Assembly (NCBI GenBank): GCA_030295235.1
Contig: AP026129.1
Span: 620,001-684,000, forward strand
Direction of reading: 5' to 3'
Length of the DNA: 64,000 bases
Source of the DNA: Fistulifera solaris
Taxonomy: Eukaryota > Bacillariophyta > Bacillariophyceae > Naviculales > Stauroneidaceae
Below are positions 1-10,274 of the stretch, one piece after another; position 1 is the first letter of the stretch, and every line of letters begins with the position of its first letter. Under the pieces are notes generated by a model. That model did no database searches, was not told where the DNA came from, and saw only the letters and a list, made by a program, of their open reading frames with translations. A program made the position numbers and the translations under genes.

Positions 1-2
1 CG

Positions 3-215
3 AAGGAAACTACCACGTCCTTGTCGCCGGTCGAAGCGAACTATCGTCAGGCGGCAGTGGTAGCCTGTGATGTATTGTATTATGGAAAAGCCAAGGGCCT
101 CTTCCAGTTGTGTCTGAGCTCGTATTTGAATGCGATGGACTTTTGTGACAAGAATGCGGAGAAAATTGAGAAACCCAAGGGATCAACCGGCTCGGGTCCT
201 TCTTCCATGTATTAG
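3..215 (+). CDS. C-terminal end of an unidentified protein (partial)
   Basis: An open frame enters from the left edge and stops at 213-215, giving the last 70 residues of a protein whose start lies outside the window. The tail contains a helical Ala/Tyr/Leu-rich stretch (around VLYYGKAKGLFQLCLSSYL) and ends in a Lys/Gly/Ser-rich segment. There is no ATG near the edge in this frame, so it is read as a 3' exon. I do not recognise the family. It converges on the Qa-SNARE gene, with about 107 bp between the two stops. Confidence 0.55.
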   Translation, partial: KETTTSLSPVEANYRQAAVVACDVLYYGKAKGLFQLCLSSYLNAMDFCDKNAEKIEKPKGSTGSGPSSMY

Positions 216-322
216 ACTAATAAATAGATAGTGAGCGAAATCATTCAAAGAAGAATATCATAGATCGTGTCTTGCAACCTAAGTTAACGTGTCGTTATGT
301 TTACGGGCATAGGTGTCAACAA

Positions 323-925
323 TTAATGCTGTGGAGAACCATCTTCGTTTTCTCCAAGTGACATCATCCAATAAAGCCCTGCCGTCGCCGTCACTCCCAC
401 GCCAGCGACCCAAAACGAAAAACGCCGATTCTTTCTAACCGTTGCCATACGCTGTTGAAGTGATATGAGATGAGACAGTGCGCCGGCCGTTTGATGCATG
501 GTCTCAAGAGTCGTGTCGCGAATTTGCAGAATGCCCTCTTCTTGCTGGTTCACCACCGTTGCAAGATCTCTTTGGATTTCATTCATGTATCTCATAGAAT
601 GGTTGATTTCTCGGATATCCTGTTCTCGCTCTTGCAAGACAGCGTGCTGAAAATCCACTGCAGTGAGACCGCGCTGTTCTTCAATTTCCACCACAAAGTC
701 GTCGTTCACTTTGTACTCTTCGCCATCGTAAAGAGACGCGTTGGCAAAGAGTAAATCGTCACTGCGGTACGTGATACACAAAGGGATGCCTTCTTCCACG
801 TCTTCTTCTTCTTCGACCACTCGCGTTTGTGGCAGTCGGAGTGCTTTCCTCCAGTTCCATTTCTTTTTCGTCGGTGAGTCGAGGAATGGTCGATTTGCGG
901 CAAGATCAAAGGCGCTTTCATCCAT
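323..925 (-). CDS. Qa-SNARE (syntaxin-like t-SNARE), short form
   Basis: 200 residues from an ATG at 925. Residues about 95-165 form a SNARE heptad region starting LQEREQDIREI, the usual syntaxin entry. Aligned with syntaxin 1A, the zero-layer glutamine is Q128, inside VVNQQEEGI. A basic stretch (RKNRR) and a single membrane span (about 169-189) follow, with a short lumenal tail. It would act as a target-membrane SNARE in vesicle fusion. Classical syntaxins have about 300 residues with an N-terminal Habc bundle; only about 90 acidic residues precede the SNARE motif here. A Ser-rich open frame starting at an ATG at 1188 would join this one if one base were missing from the T7 run at 942-948, so the annotated start may be too short. 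SNARE call firm, subtype moderate. Confidence 0.8.
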   Translation of the reverse strand: MDESAFDLAANRPFLDSPTKKKWNWRKALRLPQTRVVEEEEDVEEGIPLCITYRSDDLLFANASLYDGEEYKVNDDFVVEIEEQRGLTAVDFQHAVLQEREQDIREINHSMRYMNEIQRDLATVVNQQEEGILQIRDTTLETMHQTAGALSHLISLQQRMATVRKNRRFSFWVAGVGVTATAGLYWMMSLGENEDGSPQH

Positions 926-2040
926 GATGCTTGAATTGTTCTTTTTTTATTGTTGGAATGGTTCGTTTTTGTGATAATTTCTGCTTTGTGAGACGACGAC
1001 GAAGAAGAAGAAGAAAGCTCGTGTGATGCCGACGGGAGGGTTTGGTCCCGAATCATATCAGCCACGTCGTGCGTGACAACTGTGTTGAGTGGGCCGTACC
1101 GGTACTCGATTTCAAGTTGACCTTCAACCAAAAGCAAAAAAGTGTGAATCAAATGAAAGATGGGAGTCCACGGTGGGAATTTATTCATTCATTCACAGAA
1201 TATTATTTGTTCTTCACTCTCGATAGACAACATGATTGGAGAAATAGTATTCTGACGTGTTGAACATCAACAGAAGTGCGAGAGATCGAAGGAGGCGTGT
1301 TTAACTGAAATAGGAGCGCTTCTTACGTCAAAAGTCATATCTCTCGTTGTTTCGAAAAAAAAGAAAACCATATACAAATATTGCAAGACACTTTGTTACA
1401 AAGCCTGCGAGGTCTCTACCAGGCATCGTACAAGAAGAGTTTCATTATTGTTCCAAAATAATCTCGGCCATGTTGATGTTGCGTCGAAACAAAATCGAAT
1501 TCCCTGTTCTGAAACCCGATCTCTTCATGGTGATGTCGATCATAGTGTCTCAGATATCTTCTGGGAAGCGAGTAGTCATTGGACGGCTATCTTATCTGCC
1601 ACGATGCTGCCCGTCGCATTGATGGATGCGGTCACGACAGGATGACCAATTTTCTTTTCTTTCGGCGGAATGTGCAATCTTGTAAAGAGATCCGTTTCAC
1701 GATTCACTGTCGTACCGAAGCACTGAGTTTTAAGTAAAAATAAATTGCGGATTTATCTCCTGAATTTGAAAACCAGTGCTATTATATTGTTCCGTTGAAG
1801 TACTGCTGAACGTATAATGCACCGTCATACAGTCATGTTTATACATTTCGCGGTTTCGCGCAAAAAGAGGCGGCGGAGTCATGAAGACGAACGGATGACA
1901 ACCAAAACGACACTTGATGGTCGAAGACAAAGCCGTCGCAATTGTCACTATCATTACCTCTGATTGATATCCGCGGTCCTGCCTAGCCTGTCTCATCTTT
2001 CATATCTTATTTCTACCCGTCGTAATACCAACGCAAAGCC
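926..2040. other. Intergenic, no confident gene; possible 5' part of the Qa-SNARE
   Basis: No convincing gene in about 1.1 kb. On the minus strand, 949-1188 is open and reads as a plausible Ser-rich protein N-terminus that may belong to the SNARE gene. A palindromic GTACCGGTAC lies at 1096-1105. Open frames at 1347-1622 (+) and 1730-1996 (-) have no recognisable domain and look fortuitous. The last few hundred bases should hold the promoter of the cyclophilin-like gene starting at 2041. Confidence 0.5.
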
Positions 2041-3634
2041 ATGTCATTAAGACCAGGTCGAGGACAAGGATACCCTCCACCGCCGCCGAGAACTAATTCC
2101 GGTCAATCGCCAGCCTACGGATCGACCTCGCCACCAGCAACAGCTGCGACGTCTCCATCTTCCGGAGGAGGGCACGTTTACGCGGGTTATTCACAACCAT
2201 CGTATTATGGCGGTTATTCCTACAACGGCGGTTCGTACGGTGCGAACAGCAACACGGCGTACGCGTCATCGGCGACCATTCCTCCAGCGTACGGATACTC
2301 GAGCTCGACAGCGTACGGTGGGTATTCCGCACCCGCCGCCGCACCCATTGTGGCTGCACAAGCGCCTACGAAGAGTCTCAGTAAGCGGCGAGGAGCTGGA
2401 GGGCGTACCAGTTCGGGCAATGGGGGAGGTTTCGCTGTTTTGCAGCAGGCGTGGGTGTGGGCAACCTTGCTATCCGTATTTCTAGGCGGAATGTGTATTC
2501 GATATAGGACACAAGTGGGTCGACTCTGCGATGAACTAGAGGTCGATTCAATCGATATGGCCATGTCGAGGATAACGTCCATTATTTCCAGCGAACGGAA
2601 GGTATCCGCGAATGTACAAACGATAAAGGATTCATTGAGAATTGCGAATGAGCACAAAATCGCTTTAGAGAGGGACAACCGAAAGCTGCAAAGTGAATTG
2701 AAGGAAATCAAAGATCATTACGAAAGCCCCGAGGCGCACGAAGAGCTGGATCGAATTATAGCTCGAGAAGAAGGATGGATCAAACATGTCGAGGTTTTAC
2801 AAAAACGAACTCAACGAGAGTCAGCTCGGAGTGTGCAAGAAAAGTACGTATCGCTGTAGATCTTTGCCTCGCTTGTTCACACTGAGGGCTGACATTATTT
2901 TGAATCATAGGTTTGGGCACGGTCCCTACCAGGTGGAGTTCGGAGTATTACTGCCGGGTCAAGTCGACGAGAACTATTTTGTGATCGAACTAGCTCCACT
3001 TTCGGTTATGCCCCACGCTACACATATCTTTTTAGAGCAGGTATCACACGGACTATGGGACAAGGCGTGGTTTTATATCAATGGTCCGCATATTATGCAA
3101 GTCGGACCACAACCCGACGGAATGACGGAAGAGATGCCTTTGGAAGAATTGAGAGAATTGGCTCTGCGTCCATTCAAAGAGAAGGCGTTAGAATCTTTGG
3201 CGTTCCCTGAATATTCGGATGATTATGCACACGAACCGTGGACGCTTGGATTCACTGGTAGACCAGGTGGACCCGACTTTTACATTAACAAGGTGGATAA
3301 TAGCGAAGCACATGGACCTGGTGGCCAATATCAACACGACTTGGAAGAGTTTGCTGATCCATGTTTTGGCAAAGTCATTAAAGGATTTGATACGCTGGAA
3401 AATATTGCGAAAACGCAGACAATTCTCGCTGGTGAATATCAGTACTTTTTCGAGTTTCCTGTACAGATCGTGCGTGCTACCATTTTAGAAAGACCCATTC
3501 CTGCTGACATGGAGCGATTCAAAGGAAAGGAAGCTGGGTTCGGTGATATCCAGCTTGTTGGAGATGCAGCTGATCCTTCGAAGAAACCTAAACGACTCCA
3601 TAAACCTGTGTTCGATCATCAAGTAGAGCCATAG
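2041..3634 (+). CDS. Membrane-anchored protein with degenerate cyclophilin-like domain
   Basis: Two exons, 2041-2843 and 2911-3634, joined across a 67-nt GT-AG intron with a split Lys codon, giving 508 residues. Residues 1-130 are Pro/Gly/Tyr/Ser-rich; a single membrane span lies at about 138-154, followed by a coiled coil (about 190-255). The C-terminal half, about 269-460, resembles the cyclophilin fold: VIELAP at the first strand, PGGPDFYIN and CFGKVIKGFDTLENI at the FFI and FGKV strands. By alignment with cyclophilin A the catalytic Arg55 is Tyr and Phe60 is His, while Gln63 is kept, so isomerase activity is unlikely. Topology suggests a type II protein with the cyclophilin-like domain in the lumen or outside. 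Domain call moderate, function inferred. Confidence 0.72.
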
Positions 3635-3816
3635 TTGGATTTTTGTGAAGCAGTATTTTTGCCGCTTTGCTCACTGGCGACACTTCGCTTTGCCTTTCAA
3701 GCATTTAAGGTAACAATTAATTATTGCTATTACTTCGTGTAGACAAAATATGCGTAGGCAACGATAGTGCGCTTGACATCAAATTAAAGCTTTTACTTTT
3801 AAGTTTTAAAAGAACG

Positions 3817-6800
3817 CTATGCGGGCCGAATAAAAACCATTTTTCTGTATTGCTGATCTTGCTTTGCCCCAATAAGCCGTGAAACTTCGCTGGCAAGCAT
3901 GAATGAGACATCTTGGCCGTCAATAGACACCAGAATGTCGCCTATGTTCACCTGGTCAAAAACGACACTGCTTTCTCGGATCGACTTGACCACAGGCGAA
4001 CCATCTCCATTTGTTTCCAAGACCAAACCAAGAAATCCGCTTGGCGCCATGATTTCCCATTTTTCACTGATGGCATACTGCGCATTCAATGTGACATCGT
4101 CGGCATCAGCGATTAACACGGGGAGGTACATCGTGAAGATGTTTCATATGAATGAGATACTATGGAGGCTTCCGGTCGCTCGAGGTACGCTTCTCGAAAG
4201 TCATAATCGATGCTACGCGGTTCTAAAGTAGCGATATCTGCCAAAGAGGCCGAAACTCCTGGGGGTATTGGGTCACCTAAGCTGCTCATATCTTGCACGG
4301 TCTGTAGTCCGATTTCAGACATGTAGTCATGAGCCTCATATGCAGGCTTGGGGAAAGAGCCGTTATTTTCTTCTTCGTTCATCTGCTCCGCTAATTGAGC
4401 TTGTTTGCGGCGATTTCGCGATACAGAAAATACGAGAGTTCCGGCTAGAAGCGCAATAGCAGCAATTCCAACCAAAATGCCCACAATCACGCTTTCTGAA
4501 CTTTTCGTCCCTCCATCTGCTAAGGCAAGCTCTGTGGGAAGAATAATTTCAACGGAAGTAACTTGATCCAATTCTGGACAAGGAGTGCTTCGCAAGAAGC
4601 GGACAAAGGCGTCCTTTTCGTCTTGAGAATCAAAAGGACCGCCGATGTACCTTCGCATGTCATGTACTGTCAGAAAAGACCTAATTTCAATCAATACATC
4701 GAACGTATACTTTATTGCCAAGTTCTCGATGCTCAGTTCCTTCGTGGTGTTTTGAATATAGACGTCAAGAGTTTCGATCGTCTGTACCACCTCTTCGACT
4801 TCCTTCCTCACGCTGTTAGCCACAAACTCTTCCACTGGCCGGACGCAGAGTGCCCTGTACGGTACTTCTTCCTCTTGTAACCTCCGAGAATCAAACTTTG
4901 CCAGTACGACGATCCTTTCCGACAACAGGCTCATCTTTTCGTATAAAAATGACGGAGTGGGAACAGCAGACGGCGCAATGCTGGAAGTGGGTTGGAAGGA
5001 TACAGATGGTAACCCAGAAGGAGCAACGCTCGGTACTAACGATGGTACGGGTGATGGGCCTATCGTAGCGTTAAAGCTGGGTGGTAGCGGTGGGGAGACT
5101 ATTGGTTTGGCTTGTGTCACTGGTTGAACAGCTGGGCGGCGTGTAGGGGAATTATTCGCCACTGGAGCAGTAGGGCGATTTGCGGGTGGCGCAACAGGTC
5201 TATTTACGGGTGCCCTGGTACGCACCACGGTAGGGCGCGGAGGGGGATCTTTTGTTGGCACAGACACCGGAGGATCTCTTGTTGGCACAGATACTGGGGG
5301 ATCTTTTGTGGGCATAGACACTGGAGGATCTCTCGTTGGCGTAGGTACCGGAGGATCTCTTGTGGGCAAAGCCACAGGAGACGGATCATCGTCTAAGAGA
5401 GAAAGAAAAAATACGTGAGCGATATATTTGAGAAATCGTCTTTTCACGTATAGGGCCTTACCATTTGGAATGGACCGAGAGGGTGAGAGCGTCAGCGCAA
5501 TTACTGGGGCCGGTGTGTCCGGGACTGGTGTTTCTGGAATATTTTGGCTTGCTGTAGGCGATGCCGTCGGATTTTCGACTGGCTGTGCAACTGGGATCGG
5601 AGTCGGCTTTGACACTGGAGCTTTTGTAGGCGAAGGATTCACAAAACCATCGTCATCTACATCTGGTGCAACATAGTCATCTTCGTCATCTTCATCTGTT
5701 GGCATGTCGTCATCATCTCCATTTGTGGGGACTTCGCCTTCCGAAGTCGGACTATCTGCTGGCGGAACAGATGGCATGGCCTCCGGCAACAGCTGCACAG
5801 GGGCGCTGGTTTTCTCATTTGCCGTCTCACCTGATGGTGTTTCAATTGTATTCTCTGCGGTTGGTTTAGCTAAGGGAGGAGCAACGGGGCTCGCGATGGG
5901 ACTTTGCAAAGATGGTTGCGCTATGTCACTCGTAGGCGTTTCGTTTGTTCTCTCGGGCGTTAAATAAATTATAGGAGATGCATTAGGGCTCGGAGTTCGG
6001 ATAATTGTCGGAACGAGCACCGTAACAGGAGCCGTCGGGGTCTCATGTGAAGGCGTTTCGTGTGCTGTAGTTTCGAATGTTGCTCTTTGAGATGGTGCAC
6101 CGGTCGACACAATGTCCCCAATTGGTGCAGGTGTGGGGTATTGCTGTGGTGGTGTCACTGGAGAGAGAGTAGGTGGAGAGATAGGGGCAAAAGTAGGCAG
6201 ATGAGAAGGTGTTTGAGAAGGATTGAGAGATGACACAGGACTTGTCGAGGGAATTTGCGTTGGTTTCACAGAGGTGGACGAATATTCCGTTCCCACAAGA
6301 GAGGGCGGTAAACTTTTTTCCTCGGAGATAGTCGATGTTGGTGGAACCAAAGGTGCGCTGGACAATTGAATTGGTGGTATTATCGACGGCGCATCCGTTG
6401 CGGTAAGCACCGGTGCAAGAGTAAACACATCTATAGGTGGCGATACCGACGGCGCCTCCGTTAAGGTACGCACCGGTGTAAGAGTCAACACAGTAGAACG
6501 CGAGGGGGAAGGTTTGCTGGTTGCTACTATCATCGGTGCAACAGCCAGGGGAATGGAAGGTGCAGGCGTTATATCATCCATTGCCGCGACCACGGGTGCA
6601 TTTGTTGTAATGATGTCGGACACAGGAGAAGGATATGGTGCCGGCGAGATCGAAACAACTAGCGATTTTGCAATTGAAGTAGTCTTACCAGTACCAGATC
6701 GAGACCAGCTCAATGTCGGCGAAGCAGTGATAGTTGGAGTTCCTGACGCCGACTTGGATGGTGCCGGAGAAAGAGAGGGAGCCGCTGATGGATCAAGAGA

Positions 6801-7637
6801 CACCGATGGTGCCGAGGAGACGGTGGGAACCGTAGACGGATTCGCAGAAACGGATAGTGCAGACGACACTGTTGGGCTGCTTGATAACGTAGAGTGCGAA
6901 GAAAGAGATTTCACTTCGGGTGGCTTGTTGACTGCAGTTTTTGTGGGGGATGAAGGCAAAGTCGGCTTAACATCGGAAAGTTCAGTCGGCGGTGGCGGAA
7001 TCGGGGGCGAAAGGGCAGTATTCAGCTCGAGGCTTTTAAGATTTCGCGAAAAGACGAGTACTTTCCCTTCCTCTCCTCCGGTCAAAATGGTGCGCGCACC
7101 TATTAGTACTGTAATCAAAATTAACGTGAAAACAGGGATGAAAGGCAACATGCGCTTTGAGTTCCGTTTGAAATGGAAAACAGCTTGATCGCTCTGGCTA
7201 GCGTCGACTGGTTTCGCGTGGAATTCGACAGAGCGATGAGTAATTAATACATCATCGTCATGCCCCTTTGTCAATACTCCTTTTCCTGCCTTCGTTTCCG
7301 CCTCCATGGTCATCTGAACATCAAAACTGTCAGCCGCATCCATCAGTTCTTGCTGTCTCCAATTCCTACCGCGGCACTTCCTAGATTTTGGCGTCGTTTG
7401 CGAATCCTTCATGTGAAAGATTCTATCTGCTTCTTCTTCTTCCGTCACCTCCGCGTAAGACCTTGCGGGCTTGTTGTATCGTGTGCACGCGTTCAAAAAT
7501 GAGGGGACTTCCGAGACATCCCCAATCCGCGTGTAACCAATTAGGTCAACATTTGTTTCGTACTTATTACTTTCACGAGTTGAGACCTTATTTTTACTAG
7601 GAGATGGTCCCTGCGTTTTCCATCTAATTAAACGCAT
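3817..7637 (-). CDS. Mucin-like Pro/Ser/Thr-rich membrane protein with C-terminal PDZ domain
   Basis: Three exons on the minus strand: 7637-5462, 5392-4161 and 4077-3817, giving about 1222 residues. The introns (5393-5461, 69 nt; 4078-4160, 83 nt) have GT and AG ends. Residues 1-162 are charged, and a first membrane span lies at 163-184. Some 700 residues of Pro/Ser/Thr-rich sequence follow, including tandem repeats of the type PTRDPPVSVPTKDPPV and an Asp-rich patch. Next come a folded Cys-containing domain, a second span (VIVGILVGIAAIALLAG) and an acidic cytosolic tail. The last 86 residues form a PDZ domain with the GFLGLVLE carboxylate-binding loop and the NIGDILVSIDG core. Expected topology is both ends in the cytosol and the glycosylatable stalk outside. 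This suggests a cell-surface or silica-associated adhesion protein tied to a scaffold. Architecture is clear; function is inferred. Confidence 0.78.
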
Positions 7638-8269
7638 AGAAATAGGATCAGAAACGTCTAGTTAACGTTCCTTATGTATACCATAGACTCTCATACAATT
7701 CCCCCCTGTCCAACATTGGGAGTCACGCGTCCTCTCCCATTCAATTTCCGATCGTGGATTGTCTTGCCATCAGCCGCTACAACCTTCAGTTGTCGTCACA
7801 GTGTCCAATACCAGGTACCGGTACCGGTACCGTACCGGTACTGGTACCAGTGTTTTTACGTTTTACACGACAGCTCTTTTTTTACACTATAGGTCCTTGG
7901 TACACATCCACTGGCTGTGCCGAATAGCCACTAACCATTAATTGCAACATCAAGTGGGCGAAGATTTTGCCGAGGATTTTGGGATCTTTCCATCATTCCG
8001 AAAGATCGCACACAGATCTTTTGTCGGAGGCCTTTCTCGATTCTAATTACGCATTAAAGGCAATCAACCGGTGATTCAAAACTACTAAAGAAAGGCTTTG
8101 TCTCGCCGGGAGAACAATTATAAGTAAAGCGCCGCGGACTCCTCTTCAAGCAAACAACTCGTAAACGAGGCAACCAACCAATCTATCGACTTTGGTGTAT
8201 ATGATTCCTCGCCAACGTACGGAGTCCATTTGATTGGATGATTCTTGTTCACAATCAATACCAGTTGAC
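7638..8269. promoter_or_regulatory. Divergent promoter region with a GTACC palindrome cluster
   Basis: About 630 bp separate the divergent starts of the PDZ membrane protein (7637, minus) and the MAP-kinase-like gene (8270, plus). It must hold both promoters. The only striking element is the 40-bp run of overlapping GGTACC and TACCGGTA palindromes at 7811-7850. No open frame here looks real. Confidence 0.5.
7811..7850. repeat. Cluster of overlapping GTACCGGTAC palindromes
   Basis: Positions 7811-7850 consist almost wholly of GGTACC, TACCGGTA and CTGGTACCAG units that overlap and can self-pair. Single copies of the same motif recur in other intergenic stretches (for example 1096, 24512, 32850, 36789, 39901, 51136, 51311 and 54125). 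This is the densest copy in the window. Confidence 0.75.
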
Positions 8270-10214
8270 ATGGAAACCTCAAATCAACAAGATGGCTCTG
8301 ATTCAGATCCTTCGAAGGGTAAAAATCCTTTCTCTTCCATTTCCGACCCCACAAGTTTGCATCCCAGACCCAATGTCTCCCCGTATGATTCAATCGATCA
8401 ATCTGTTGCCTCAGGCAACACACAACACCCCAAACGACAAAAAGTAGGGGATCCGGAATCGCAACTAAAAACTCCTGACACTGCGTCTGAAATCGGGCAT
8501 TCTTTACTAAAAGAGGGCCGGTTAACTCACGAAGATGCTTTACACAACACTTCTGTATCATCTGAATTGAGTCCAGCATCCGCTGTCACAGACGTTCATT
8601 CCAATCGCGGTAGAATGTCGTCTCCGGTCGGTAGAAGATATGATCCGGAAGTTCCGCGCGCTCCACCTTCGACCCCGGCAAGTCAATCCAATTTGGTGAC
8701 ATTCGATGGAAGTGCTACCCCTCTGCCGATACGAGCAGAAGTCATTAACTCTTCCAAACTGTTACAGCAACAGATGTTCCCGGAATGTGCTGAGACACCC
8801 GCCCCAACGCGTACCAGTGAAACCACGACGCTTACCGCCGCTATGCCGGAAGACTTTTCCGAATGGGCGGTGGGAGATCGTTATCAAATGATGCGATTAC
8901 TAGGTAGAGGGTCCTATGGAGAGGTAGCTCAGGCACTCGACTTATCAACAGGCAAACCGGATGCCTTTGTTGCTATTAAGCGTATACGCTCCCCATTTGA
9001 CCAGGAGATCGATGCAATACGACTGTACCGTGAGCTGCACATACTGAGACATATGCGGGGGCACCAGTGCATTATTCAACTATTGGACGTGGTGCAACCG
9101 CCGACTGACGATATCGACGATTTTCATGATGTTTATCTTGTCTTCGAATATGTTGATACTGATTTGTGGAAGCTTATCATGTCTCCTCAATATCTGACTA
9201 CCGAACACATTCAAGCTTTTCTGTATCAGATGCTGGTGGCATTAAAATACATCCATTCTTTCTCCGTTATTCACCGTGATTTGAAGCCTGGTACGTATAT
9301 TGTTAAAGATGCTGTGCTCTACATAACAAATCAAATTAATGCGTTTACACTACACCGCAGCGAACATTTTGCTAAACGAAGACTGTTCTCTGAAAATCTG
9401 CGATTTTGGACTAGCGCGTATGGTTAGTTCAGAACATAAGCCCAGCGCCGCTACGGACAGAACAAGTAATGAACCCGAAACGTCTACCCTACCGCCGCTG
9501 TTTTCAGTAAGTTCTTTGCATGGCTTTGGTCGTGTGACTTCAACGTGATGTTTCTAATGTTTGACTGATGCAGAAACTCCCATTGACACGGCAGCTGACC
9601 AAGCATGTTGTCACTCGATGGTATCGCGCTCCTGAATTGATATTGGTGCAACCATATACATCGGCGGTCGACGTATGGAGTGTAGGTTGTATACTCGCTG
9701 AACTATTGAGTATGCAAGACGGAAACGTTCCCTCGTATGAAAATAGGGAGCCATTATTTCCTGGTGGCGCCTGCTACCCGCTCTCTGGCGATGGTGCGGC
9801 GTTAAAAACAGATGAGCGAATAGACCAGCTGAGTACGATCTTTGACGTCATCGGCTCCCCGTCGGAAGAAGATCTTCGATCTATCGGCAATGCGAGTGAA
9901 TATGTTACTTCACTCGGAAAAAGGAAGGCAAACCTTTCGAGAAGATATTTCCAGCGTCTTCGCCTAAGGCTATCGATCTTTTAAGGAAAATGCTTCAGTT
10001 CAATCCAACCCGACGAATAACGGCACATGATGCCTTGGAGCACGAATTCTTTCAGGGTATTCGGCAAGCTCATTTAGAGATGGAAGCTACAAGCGAAATC
10101 CGAGGACCAGATTTCATGGAATCAAATAACGTTGATCTCGCCCTACTTAAACGGGCAATATTTGAGGAGGCGCGGTATTACGCTTCACCTAAAGAGCGAC
10201 CGTTAAATTCATAG
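8270..10214 (+). CDS. Atypical MAP-kinase-like protein kinase (TKH activation motif), frame broken once
   Basis: Exons 8270-9290, 9361-9506 and 9574-10214, with introns of 70 and 67 nt that split the kinase domain after HRDLKP and after the activation-loop insert. The first in-frame ATG is at 8270. A Ser/Pro-rich N-terminus of about 200 residues precedes the kinase: GRGSYGEV loop, VAIK lysine, HRDLKPAN catalytic loop, DFG, then [10 protein letters not shown] typical of MAP kinases. The activation motif is T398-K399-H400 where MAP kinases have TxY, and about 30 extra residues follow DFG. Near residue 504 the frame breaks: SLGK continues as [10 protein letters not shown] only if one A is added to the A5 run at 9918-9922. 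Corrected length is about 602 residues. The C-terminus ends in a MAPK-like helix. A signalling kinase; family secure, the missing Tyr unusual. Confidence 0.85.
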
Positions 10215-10274
10215 TCATAAATTCTACTGGCCATGGTAGACAGAGGAATGTGTAATCTACTAAAGGTCCCAAGG

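Noticed and set aside
5230-5370. Regular direct repeats that could suggest a CRISPR-like array
   Set aside because: They are in-frame tandem repeats encoding PTRDPPV-type units, with no unique spacers, in a eukaryotic gene.
6514-7188. 224-residue open frame on the plus strand
   Set aside because: Antisense to the Pro/Ser/Thr-rich coding region; low-complexity sequence keeps the opposite strand open. The minus-strand gene has domains and introns in phase.
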